In this document: piece by piece, positions 40,360 to 49,170 of the stretch
How positions within the stretch are numbered: the stretch's first letter is position 1
Layout of the letters: each line of letters starts with the position of its first letter
Source: Wolfiporia cocos
Taxonomy: Eukaryota; Basidiomycota; Agaricomycetes; Polyporales; Phaeolaceae
DNA: 64,000 nucleotides
Assembly: GCA_029448655.1 (NCBI GenBank)
Contig: JACCLO010000009.1
Coordinates: forward strand, 3,286,001-3,350,000
Direction: 5' to 3'
Position numbers and translations under genes: made by a program
Notes under the pieces: generated by a model
Told to the model about the DNA's origin: nothing
Database searches by the model: none
The model's input: the letters and a program-made list of their open reading frames with translations, nothing else

Positions 40360-42298
40360 TGGCGACGGTGGTGGCGGGGGCCGAGGGTCCTGCTGAGCTT
40401 GAGTCAGCCGTCACTTCTTCCCAGATTGTTCGGGCACGATACGTCTTGCCATCCGCGGGGGGCGCCGAGTACGGCTTCTTGCCAGAAGCCTGTCCCTTTC
40501 CACTACCCGAAGGAGCAGCCGTGGTCTTTCCAGACGCGGCAGCTGCATCCTTCGCCCTTTGTTGTTCGGCCCGCTGAGCGGCAGGCACGAATGTTCCCGC
40601 GGCCTTGTCTGCCGCAAGCTTAGGACATTTGTTGAAGTAATGTCCTGTCTGCTTGCAGTATGTGCAGACGGCGTTGGTGGTGTCGGCGGGGGCTTTGGCG
40701 GGCGCCTTTCCCTTGTCCTTCTTTTTCTCCGACTTCTTTGCAGAAGCGGAGGACGTCTCCTTCTTTTCGGCAGGTGCCGAGTCCTTCTTGCCGGCCTTCT
40801 CGAAGATCGAGCCCTTGATCTTGTCAGGGTAAGATGTCTGATACATTTCTAGAGCGAAGTCGATCAGAGGCTCGATGTCGGTGGGTGCTTTGAAGAACGG
40901 GGTTTTGCCGAGGACGTTTAAGGTGTCCTTGACCTTTTCAGGGAGAGTCTCGGTGAATTCCCACACCAGAGTCTCGTTGGCGGTTTCGGAGAGTCGGCCG
41001 AGGGTGCGGAACCGTTCGCAGTAATTGAAATAGTTCGATTCTGCCAGTTCCTTGCCCTTCGTGCCGTAGTAGCCGCGAATTTCCTTCTTGGCTATCTCCT
41101 TATCCGTCATTTTCCCATATTGCACCATTACGGATTTGGTGAAGTCCTCCCAGGTGCCGAGAGGTTCACCATTTCCTGCCTTCTTGATGAGAGGCGAGAA
41201 AAATTTGTATGCGTCCCCTGTGACGCGGAAGAGGGCCGTGGTGATACGGTCATGGTCATCGTAGACCCTGAGCGTACCGAAGTACAGGCCCATCTTCTCC
41301 ACCCATTCCTGAGCAGTCACCTTTCCAGATGACCCGGAGAATTCGGGGGGAGGGGGGATTTTCAGGTTTTGAGGCAGACCTGGAATCTGCGGGGCGACGG
41401 CTGCTGCGGCAGCGGCTGCAGCTTGTGCGGCGGCAGCGGCCTCGGCTGCACGGGCTTGAGCATTGCCGGGGGCCGGTGCGGGTTCTTCCGGGGGCGTGCG
41501 GATGCCGGGAGGGTTGGGAACGGAGGGATTCTTGCGAATTCTCCGAAGTTCCTCGTCAACCTTCTCCATGCGTTCTGCGAACGCATCCTCGAGGTCGTCC
41601 AGCCGGGACCGGTAGTCCTTTCGGAGCTGCTTCTCCATTTCGGAGAGCTTGGCGGTGTACTCCTGTCGGAGTTCCTTGCCGAGGTCCACCATGGTGGACA
41701 ATACCTCGTTCCGGACCAAATTGACCGCTTCGTGTAGTTCGTCTTGGGCCTTCTGTTCGATTGCCCTGGATTGCCCAGCCAGGGAATCGATTCGTTCATG
41801 GATACGCTCCCGGCGGGCGTGCACCATTCGACCTAGGGTGTCGGTGGTGTCATGGCTTATGGCCGCACTTCGTTGTACGGCGGCATCGATGATTGGCCCA
41901 TGTATGGACCCATCCACCTTGTGGTGTTCCTCCTCAGGAAGGTACGCCTTGAGGTTGTTCTCGACAGCGACATTGGTCTGTCGTGTCGGACCCGAAAATT
42001 CCATTTCCAGGGTGGTGGCGGGCCCGATAGGGCGAGTTCGACGAGCCGGTGGGTATCCGGCAATGGGGGAGCCTGGGCGTGTACCCATGGGGTTGGTCGG
42101 AGATTCCCTTTGCGGGGGAGCGAACTCCGGCATTTCCTCTTCTCCTTCCTCTTCCTCTTCTTCTTCCTCGCTTAGGTGCTCCAGCGTCACCAGTTGCTGG
42201 GTTCCCGAGGGACCAGCTACCGGTGTCACCGGGCCTTCTGAGCGGAGGCGCATCTTGCGGGGAGCGAGGGGAGTGCTGACGGAGGAGGTGGAGGACAT
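40301..42298 (-). CDS. gag: Gag of element C
   Basis: 665 residues from ATG 42298 (MSSTSS). The ATG 46 nt upstream is out of frame here, which fixes the start. Same organisation as Gag of B: acidic N-terminus, coiled coil, Ala-rich linker, capsid-like domain, zinc knuckle CTYCKQTGHYFNKC, basic tail. Upstream, minus-strand CTAAC followed by CACAAACAG again gives a branch point and acceptor. Confidence 0.93.
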   Translation of the reverse strand: MSSTSSVSTPLAPRKMRLRSEGPVTPVAGPSGTQQLVTLEHLSEEEEEEEEGEEEMPEFAPPQRESPTNPMGTRPGSPIAGYPPARRTRPIGPATTLEMEFSGPTRQTNVAVENNLKAYLPEEEHHKVDGSIHGPIIDAAVQRSAAISHDTTDTLGRMVHARRERIHERIDSLAGQSRAIEQKAQDELHEAVNLVRNEVLSTMVDLGKELRQEYTAKLSEMEKQLRKDYRSRLDDLEDAFAERMEKVDEELRRIRKNPSVPNPPGIRTPPEEPAPAPGNAQARAAEAAAAAQAAAAAAAAVAPQIPGLPQNLKIPPPPEFSGSSGKVTAQEWVEKMGLYFGTLRVYDDHDRITTALFRVTGDAYKFFSPLIKKAGNGEPLGTWEDFTKSVMVQYGKMTDKEIAKKEIRGYYGTKGKELAESNYFNYCERFRTLGRLSETANETLVWEFTETLPEKVKDTLNVLGKTPFFKAPTDIEPLIDFALEMYQTSYPDKIKGSIFEKAGKKDSAPAEKKETSSASAKKSEKKKDKGKAPAKAPADTTNAVCTYCKQTGHYFNKCPKLAADKAAGTFVPAAQRAEQQRAKDAAAASGKTTAAPSGSGKGQASGKKPYSAPPADGKTYRARTIWEEVTADSSSAGPSAPATTVANVGTISVPLAPTTRLEDVL

Positions 42299-42445
42299 TG
42301 TGAATAAAACTGTTTGTGACGAATGTTAGTTTCCGGTTACTCATTGTCTTAGATTCTTAAGAAGGGATTGGGTTTGAAAGCTGCAACTTTCGTTATAGAT
42401 CACACTCGCACTCTATTTCAGAGTTAAAAGATGATAGTATTTCTA

Positions 42446-43369
42446 CTATACAATCGCGAGTATATCCTCTTCTACAGAAGTAGTTGAGGGCCCTGCCACC
42501 TTGTCAGGTGGTGTTACACCGAAGGCAAAAGTAATTTGTAGCGCTACGCATTCTGCTACGATACGAGCTAAGTCCGTACGCCAATCCAAAAAGGAAATAT
42601 TGCCGAGCTGTTTGCAATACTTTTTCATAATTCTCCAGTCTCTATTGGTGATCCTTCCTCGTCTCGCTCTATCCTTTACGTTATCCACCAAGTCCTCCAA
42701 TTCTACTACCATAGTATGGAAACGCATGTCGTTTTCCATATGGAAGCCTGGGTAATTAGGGGGGTGGTTGGCGAGAGGAGTGAGACGAGTGAGAGTGCCT
42801 TCTAGCATGGGAATAACTTGGTCGCATGCTTGGAGAGGCTTCTTCTTCCCGAAGACGAGGGAAGGGTCGAGAATCTTGTGGTTGGCCGGAACGGAAGGTC
42901 CGGCCGCCGGGCTGGAGAGGCGGAGGGCCAGTGAAGAAGCTGCTTGCTTGGCTTCTTTGGCGGCTTGTTTGGCGGCGATTCGCTTATTCAGCTTATCGCG
43001 AGCGAGCTTGAGCTTGTTGAGTTCGCGGAGTTCGATGAGACTCTCCATGGCGGTAATGGATTGCGCTAGCTTCTCTTCCTCTGTCCAGATACGCTTAGCG
43101 AGCGGAACTGGTTTGGGAGGTCGAGGAGCGGGTTTCCCAGCCTCAGCAATGTGCTTTGGCATGTGGACGGGAATCTCCCAAAGATGGAGTTTCCCAGTGT
43201 AATCTTCCTTTACAGGAAGCGTGTAGGTGACGTCCTCTGCCCGAGGAATGTCGGCGGTGTCGATGCGGCTGAGAAGGGACCGCTTCGCCGGTTTGACGTA
43301 AGGGGCAGTGGAGGAGCCACGGGTGCGACGGGTAACGCGGGGCATGATTCTAGAAAGTGCAGCCTTCAT
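42446..43369 (-). CDS. ORF0 of element C (conserved pre-gag protein)
   Basis: 307 residues, nearly identical to ORF0 of B; the few differences seen are conservative (e.g. N to S and I to L in the coiled coil, H to Q near the C-terminus). Same position between leader and gag. Unknown function; see ORF0 of B for motifs. Confidence 0.8.
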   Translation of the reverse strand: MKAALSRIMPRVTRRTRGSSTAPYVKPAKRSLLSRIDTADIPRAEDVTYTLPVKEDYTGKLHLWEIPVHMPKHIAEAGKPAPRPPKPVPLAKRIWTEEEKLAQSITAMESLIELRELNKLKLARDKLNKRIAAKQAAKEAKQAASSLALRLSSPAAGPSVPANHKILDPSLVFGKKKPLQACDQVIPMLEGTLTRLTPLANHPPNYPGFHMENDMRFHTMVVELEDLVDNVKDRARRGRITNRDWRIMKKYCKQLGNISFLDWRTDLARIVAECVALQITFAFGVTPPDKVAGPSTTSVEEDILAIV

Positions 43370-44376
43370 GAGAAACGAAGTTTCCCAGTGATACGTCCAA
43401 GAACAGGAATGAAAGGGATTATGTAAGGTAGGGTAGTGGACTCCTTTTCAGGAGCAAAGAAGGTGTACTACGGGGCATAATTACTCTTATGTTGCGCGCA
43501 AACCCTGTGCCGAGATGGCGCGGATATTCGCATGACCCTAACGGTCAGAGGCGCCGACTCCAGGGGTAGAGTTGCTGACTGCCAGGCCGGTTCCTGGGTC
43601 AGATGATTGGGAATCGGATACACGACACCGCCCCGGAGGGACAATGCCGGAAAGTGGCTGGGATTTTACATCCCTTAGCCTGTCCATGCTTCAACAATGA
43701 GGTTGCCGTCTATAGCCACATGGGTGTCACATCAGGGCTAAAAAACCACTGTCGATCTAAGATCGCGAGACAGCAGCGCTCCACATCCCGAAGGAGTGGG
43801 CCACGCGCTTCTCTTCCAATGGGGCCCCAAATCCGTTTGACCCATGCTCGCACGCCGAGCTGCCCGGAGGACTTATGCTATTGGCTACCGCGAGTGACCT
43901 ATGGCAGGGTGATTTTTACGTCACCCCCCTCACTGCTTTTCCCATAACGGGTTCAAAGCAGGTCCCTTACGCCTGGGAGGCGGCTTTGGAAAATTCCCAT
44001 GCCATCATAATGATGACCCTATGGATAGTGATGGGGCGCTGAACAACGCTTGCCATGACAGGGGGTTGGGCGCACACAGGCAGACCGTCCCCTTTTCTCC
44101 ACAGGCGGGTCTTAACCGCGCATAGTCCAAGCTTGTCAGCGAGGACCATGTCTCCTTGACCCTGGAGTCCGGGTTAGGTAGGCCTCCTGCCTAAAAAGGC
44201 GGTGTGGCTTCCCTGGTTGCCAATCCTCTGCCGAGGATGGCGATGTATCCCCCAGATCTCAACTATCACCCCAATCGCCTTGTCAGGCAGGAAGGGATGT
44301 GCGCAGCAACAAGTAATAGCCCCTGTAGGATAGAAACCCAGACCCAAGCGCAAGCGCAAGGGCGGGGGTAGGGGGG
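43370..44376 (-). other. Long leader of element C
   Basis: About 1 kb of non-coding leader matching that of element B on the opposite strand. Confidence 0.55.
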
Positions 44377-44387
44377 AGATTTGTTCT
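44377..44387 (-). other. Self-priming primer-binding site of element C
   Basis: Minus-strand AGAACAAATCT two bases inside the 5' LTR, complementary to AGATTTGTTCT at 44522-44512, which lies 34 nt after the minus-strand TATATAAG (plus CTTATATA, 44549-44556). Confidence 0.82.
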
Positions 44388-44389
44388 TA

Positions 44390-45089
44390 TGACACAGACT
44401 AGACTGTGGGACTCACACTATAACCTAATAAGCGACTTGAAGAAGTTGCTGGAGGTTGGTGAGGAGGCTAGTGGGCGCAAGCAGAGATGATATGTAACTG
44501 TGCGAATGCAGAGAACAAATCTAAGGCTTATCCGCAGTGATAGCCCTACTTATATACATGCTTTGTTTGGTTACCGGTAAGGGAGCCAAACATGAAGGTG
44601 GTCTGTGCGCAGACATAACTAATATGGTTAAGTCATAAACTACAATAGACCATGTGCGCCGGTAATGGCCGCACCAGTAAGATCGTTTGTTTGGACCGTA
44701 GGTCCATGTTGTGGAAGTGGCTGTAGCTACGTTAATAAGCCATGCATGTGATTCTTATATTCCGGTATCGGGATATGAGTAATCGTAAGGTCATTGGCAT
44801 GTGATAATGAGCGGGCCGCTTATCCTATTGTACTGACATAGCCCGGTACCGGGATATGAGTAAGGCGCGTGACACCGGAGGTTAGTCCGCTGACTCATGG
44901 ACGCGTACAAACGTGTTATGTACGTGTTGTTATGACAAGTGGACGTATACCGCGTTGTGTACGTGTTGTTTGGTTGCGTGTACGTGTAGACGGGCGCTTA
45001 GCAGCGTAAATGTCTACAAGGTCGTAGAAATACCAGATAAATAGGTAAAAAATACGGGAAAAATAGTGGCATGTCCCAAATCTGTGACA
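44390..45089 (-). repeat. 5' LTR of element C
   Basis: 700 bp, identical by eye to 35085-35784. Contains the core promoter and self-primer and a GTGAGT donor (44416-44411). U3 differs from B in many places although the coding parts are near-identical. Confidence 0.95.
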
Positions 45090-45106
45090 GGGTCTTATTT
45101 ATCATG

Positions 45107-45152
45107 TATATATACTGGACTTGCTGAGCGCTATTGCCTCAGTTCTATTCAT
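45107..45152 (+). promoter_or_regulatory. Core promoter and self-primer of element D
   Basis: TATATATA at 45107-45114 and, 34 nt on, AGTTCTATTCAT (45141-45152), complementary to the priming site. A short inverted repeat (CTGAG...CTCAG) precedes the predicted start. Confidence 0.76.
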
Positions 45153-45263
45153 TGCATTCATACTACGAGTTAACCACTCAACGTATCCTGCTTAACATCT
45201 ACTTATCCCTTGCCTAACCAGCAAAACCAAGAACATTACAAGTAAGTTGTTATCTTGTGTTAT

Positions 45264-45275
45264 ATGAATAGAACT
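45264..45275 (+). other. Self-priming primer-binding site of element D
   Basis: ATGAATAGAACT, one base inside the LTR, is the exact 12-nt complement of 45141-45152. Confidence 0.82.
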
Positions 45276-45965
45276 CGCTTTCGCCCCCGCCCTTTTTGAG
45301 GGTCTGGGATTTTTTCTTCTTAGGGGTTTTTCGTCGCCGTCTGCGCACCCCTGCTCGCCGCCAGGCAGCGGGGTATCCTTAGTGGGCTCTGGGGGGATCA
45401 CCGCCTTCGGGCAAATAGCCGGACCGTAGGCTTAAGCGGAACCAGGGGACTGGCTGCCAAGCCTTTCCCCATATGTTGGGAATCGATGGCAACGGTGTAA
45501 CCTCTTGACCGGGCCGGAGACGACCTTCTCGCCTATCCCCAGGCGCACAGGGGCCACTCTATTTAGAGTTGGGATGGTGGGCACGAGTTGCCCTGCCTAG
45601 AACCGCTGCCGATACGGCTTCAGAACGATCGAGTTCTGGCCTTGGCGCCCTCTAAGTCCCTCAGGGCATGGGTTTGGTTTAAACACTGGCAGCCACCTAA
45701 CTGGAGTGAGGCGTGGGCACATGCGGGGTGTAATACCCCAAATCCTGCATTCCCAGGCGTCAAGGGAAGACGACCTGCTGTATCCCCCACCTGGTAGCGT
45801 GAGAGAGACGCCAGCCAGTCGCCGACACTAACTCCGGTCGAGGGCGGAGCGCCCATTGACGCCGGAGGATAAGCGCACGACACATCAAGAAGCGACGATA
45901 AGCCCCGACAGAAGACCGCGTGATTTCCACTAGAATAGCTTACTTAGACTTCTTTTTACGTAGTC
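45276..45965 (+). other. Long leader of element D
   Basis: About 690 nt without a convincing gene, conserved in E (62869-63554). Contains stable inverted repeats such as GGGGT...ACCCC (near 45725-45740). Ends with CTTAC (45939-45943), a pyrimidine run and TAG two bases before the ORF0 ATG, a good fungal 3' splice site. Confidence 0.55.
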
Positions 45966-46781
45966 ATGCCGAAAGCACCACGTTTCACGGTTACCCCGAG
46001 AAACGCCGCTACGGGGGAGTGCGAGGAATGGCACATTGCCTCCTCTAAATCGCTCGAAGACCGCATTTCCGCGGTCACAGCCCCAAAGCGAGGAAAGTCC
46101 CGAAAGGGCAAAGACGTCTTCTACAGGAAGCCGAACCCCGACCCGGAGGAGATCCGAAGGGTCAACCACGAGGCCGCCCTCGACGACATCAGGCGGAAGA
46201 AGCTCAACAAGCTTCTCCGACAGAAGGAGAAGCTCGAGGCTCGGATCCAGAAACAAAGCCTGGATCAGCTAATCGCCGAGGCAGCCAGGAAGAGGGTTGA
46301 GGAAGAGAGAATGGTGAGGAGTCTTCGGGAGCGAATTGAGCCCCCAAAGAAGTCGCTGTTGGAGAGAGTGGAGGAGCTTAGGATGCCGGCAGAGTGGGTC
46401 GAGAAGCGGGGTCTTGCGAACCCCAGGGACGTCCACTGCACGGAAAAGAAGTGGGACTGGTTCTTGGACGTCGACAAACAGATGAACGCCGCCCACAAGA
46501 ACCTTTTCCGGCTATGGAAAGTCCCCGACGCAACCACCACGGCCCCCATCATAGCGAAATTCACCACCCTCATCACCGACTTCGACGATCTCTCCACACA
46601 CCTGGAGCAAAGGGTCCGTCAAGACTCCATGAAGAACGAAGATCTCCGCCGTCTCGAAAAATATCTCAGGAGGGTGGAGCACGTTTTTGGAGACCTAGAC
46701 GTGAAACAGCACGTTACGTACCTAAAAACACACCTAGTACATAGCGGTCTCAACTTCAACCTCGGCAAACCCCAGCTGTAG
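45966..46781 (+). CDS. ORF0 of element D (conserved pre-gag protein)
   Basis: 271 residues from ATG 45966. Basic N-terminus (KRGKSRKGKD), a highly charged coiled coil (about 70-130; IRRKKLNKLLRQKEKLEARI), a central WDWFLDVDKQM segment and a helical C-terminal part (TDFDDLSTHLEQRVRQ, NEDLRRLEKYLRRV). Coiled coil and C-terminal part align with ORF0 of B/C, and E carries the same protein broken only by insertions. No recognised domain; function unknown. Its position, size and charge suggest an RNA- or Gag-associated accessory protein, which is inference. Confidence 0.78.
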   Translation: MPKAPRFTVTPRNAATGECEEWHIASSKSLEDRISAVTAPKRGKSRKGKDVFYRKPNPDPEEIRRVNHEAALDDIRRKKLNKLLRQKEKLEARIQKQSLDQLIAEAARKRVEEERMVRSLRERIEPPKKSLLERVEELRMPAEWVEKRGLANPRDVHCTEKKWDWFLDVDKQMNAAHKNLFRLWKVPDATTTAPIIAKFTTLITDFDDLSTHLEQRVRQDSMKNEDLRRLEKYLRRVEHVFGDLDVKQHVTYLKTHLVHSGLNFNLGKPQL

Positions 46782-46789
46782 TAGATAGA

Positions 46790-46870
46790 AAGTCCTGAAA
46801 AGGCATTTTCTTTGGTGCATGGCATTGATTGCGAAAAGTCCTGAAAAGGCACTTAAGTCCTGAAAAGGCA
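46790..46870 (+). repeat. Three direct repeats between ORF0 and gag of element D
   Basis: AAGTCCTGAAAAGGCA occurs at 46790-46805, 46836-46851 and 46855-46870. Each can fold as CCT-GAAA-AGG, a GNRA-type tetraloop mini-hairpin. Conserved three times in E. Possible packaging, translation or splicing element. Confidence 0.7.
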
Positions 46871-46932
46871 CTTTTTTCTTGAATTATCGTTTAAGGAAGA
46901 AAATAACTCAAGCTGACGAATACTGTCCAGCA

Positions 46933-49170
46933 ATGGTGTCTTACACGATCGTACAAGGAGCTCTGTACAACACCCACAAGGTGGCTACGGCCTACCGCCC
47001 CGCCGTCGGCAAGCACGCGTGGCCCGGAGAGCAAACCTGCTTGATGGACTACCTGCGAGTCGTATTCGGCATCAGAGTTAGGGGGAGTGTCACCTCCTTC
47101 AACTCAATTCCGGCGCATGTGCGCCCATTCCTGAATGTAAACCATACGGCGTACATCAAGTACTATGGGGAAGATTCGACTAGGAACCACATTTCGTGGT
47201 GGAGGTGGGACAACTATTGCACCGCCATCCCCCTGTCGGACCTCATAGTCCTGTACGGTGACGTCCACTGGTACTCACAGGAAGAAGCGTCGCCACGCAC
47301 GAGAGCCGCCAGGCTCTTCAACCCGGAAACACCCGTACGCCGAGCAGTCGTCACCCCCGAAGGCAGCGAGACTCCACGGCCGGAGGAACCAGTCAGCACG
47401 GAGCCCCTCTTTGGATCGCTCCCCGATCTCCTCCCCTCCTATGAAAGGGGAACCCTGGAAATAGTCGCGCAGCCGGAAAGAAGCGAAAACGAATTGATGG
47501 GAAGGTTGCAGCGCACTCTGGAAGTGGCCGCCTCAGACGAAGTTCTGCAGGTGGGAAAAGAAGCTTACAGGGAGGCGCTGTACCAAGCCAAAAACCACCT
47601 CTACAGCAACCTCGCGGCATACAAAAGCCGTGTAGACGCGAATATGGAAATGGTCTGGAACAAGACCAACCAGATTCGGAGTCATAACCAGGTGCTTCAA
47701 AATAGAATAGAAGCACTAGAGGAAGCGGAGAGTTTGCGGCAACAATTGGATACCCTTTCCGAAAATCGGTTCGTCCGCATAGAAAAAGACATCGCAGTAC
47801 TGCAAAAGCGTCCGGCAGTCCCAACCGCGGGACCCAGCGGTGCCCAGGTCACGGCACTAATTAATAGAATTGACCAACTCGAAGCGGAGTTAACCGCTCT
47901 AAAAAACGCACCGGCAGCCGCGACAGCAGCAGCCACAACGGTCAACTTCCAACAGACCAAACCGACTCAGCCGCCCAAATTCTCGGGCCCTAAAGACTCC
48001 ATTTCATCAAAAGAATGGATCCAAAAGATGGGCATGTATTTCGCGGACGCCAAGGTGACCCTCGAGGAAGACAAGGTCCGCCAAGCCCTGCTACGGCTTA
48101 CGGGCGAGGCCTACCAGTACATGTCGCCGGTAGTTGATAAAATCGCCGCCGGACAAACCTCGGGGCACACCTGGAAAACGTTTGCGGAAACGATAGAGAA
48201 GGTGTACGGCAAAAAGACGGACAAGGAAATTGCCGAAAAGGAGATTGAAGGGTACTTCGGAGACGAAGGGAAAAAGAAGCTCCAATCGGACTTCTTTTCT
48301 TGGGCACAGAAGCTCAGGACCCTGGCTCGCCTGGCCGAGACTGACAACAAGACGTTGTTCAGTCACATCAAACGGATCCTCCCGGAAAAGGTGCGAGAAA
48401 CCCTCGCTACCTTGGAATCGGTGCCCGGCTTTACAATGCCGACCGACTGGGAGGTATACCTCGATATGGCCATCGACCTCTACAAGAGGCAATACCCGGA
48501 TAAGCTCAAAGGCAAGATCTTTGAGGAAGAAAAAAGGAAGGAGTCGTCGGGGTCTGGCAAGACCGCCGACAAAGCTACGTCGAAGCCTGCCAAGGCTGAT
48601 GACAAAGGCAAAGGCAAGGCAAAGGAAACCGGCTCTTACGGGAAGGACTGTCGCAAGCACCCCGGACAACACAAATGGGGCGACTGTCCTGAGAACCCTA
48701 AGAACAAGCCGAAGGAAGCCAAGCCGGCCAGTAGTGGAAGCGGAACGACGAAGCCGACAGGCTCGTCGAGCGGAACGCAACAGTCGGGCCAGAAGAAATT
48801 GGACCCGAAGAAAAAATACAAGGTCCGAATCGTCAGCACCCAGGAACTGGTGACTGACGACGAAGATGAGTCCCCCCAAGCCACCGTAGGGACCATCCGG
48901 ACCAACGTTCCGAAACAACCAGAGGTGGTTCCTCTGGCCCCCACTACGCGCATCAGCGAGGAGGAGCAAAGCGGGAGCCCGGTGCGATCGGCTGAAAGCA
49001 CCAGCCCCGTCCAGACCCAGTCGACTGGTTCGACTTCGACTGCGCCTACACCGTCGGGCGACTCCATCAGGACACATCTGCCCTGGCTTCGCAAGCGGAT
49101 AGCCGACTCCGCAAACACCCTGGGCATCTACGGAAGCTCTGCCTCGGGTTTTCCCACCGAGCACATGTGA
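46933..49170 (+). CDS. gag: Gag of element D
   Basis: 745 residues from ATG 46933, which lies two bases after CAG of a CTGAC-N11-CAG branch/acceptor (46913-46930). The N-terminal about 120 residues ([22 protein letters not shown]) are rich in aromatic residues and are absent from B/C Gag. Then a coiled coil (about 200-310), the capsid-like domain ([18 protein letters not shown], about 345-540), a Lys/Ser-rich region and a zinc knuckle of altered type [13 protein letters not shown] (C-H-H-C, about 573-585). Stop TGA overlaps the pol ATG (TGATG). Confidence 0.9.
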   Translation: MVSYTIVQGALYNTHKVATAYRPAVGKHAWPGEQTCLMDYLRVVFGIRVRGSVTSFNSIPAHVRPFLNVNHTAYIKYYGEDSTRNHISWWRWDNYCTAIPLSDLIVLYGDVHWYSQEEASPRTRAARLFNPETPVRRAVVTPEGSETPRPEEPVSTEPLFGSLPDLLPSYERGTLEIVAQPERSENELMGRLQRTLEVAASDEVLQVGKEAYREALYQAKNHLYSNLAAYKSRVDANMEMVWNKTNQIRSHNQVLQNRIEALEEAESLRQQLDTLSENRFVRIEKDIAVLQKRPAVPTAGPSGAQVTALINRIDQLEAELTALKNAPAAATAAATTVNFQQTKPTQPPKFSGPKDSISSKEWIQKMGMYFADAKVTLEEDKVRQALLRLTGEAYQYMSPVVDKIAAGQTSGHTWKTFAETIEKVYGKKTDKEIAEKEIEGYFGDEGKKKLQSDFFSWAQKLRTLARLAETDNKTLFSHIKRILPEKVRETLATLESVPGFTMPTDWEVYLDMAIDLYKRQYPDKLKGKIFEEEKRKESSGSGKTADKATSKPAKADDKGKGKAKETGSYGKDCRKHPGQHKWGDCPENPKNKPKEAKPASSGSGTTKPTGSSSGTQQSGQKKLDPKKKYKVRIVSTQELVTDDEDESPQATVGTIRTNVPKQPEVVPLAPTTRISEEEQSGSPVRSAESTSPVQTQSTGSTSTAPTPSGDSIRTHLPWLRKRIADSANTLGIYGSSASGFPTEHM

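Larger units (their letters stand above)
35085..45089 (-). mobile_element. Element C: complete Ty3/Gypsy chromovirus, B family
   Basis: 10005 bp with 700-bp LTRs identical by eye and perfect TSD GGGTC at 35080-35084 and 45090-45094. ORF0, gag and pol are all open, so this youngest insertion in its nest may be active. Confidence 0.96.
34634..45262 (+). repeat. 5' LTR of element D, split by element C
   Basis: TGTCACAAGAATTCTCC to CTTGTGTTA. Note the TA end rather than CA, shared by the 3' copy. A consensus splice donor GTAAGT lies at 45242-45247 in U5. Confidence 0.92.
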
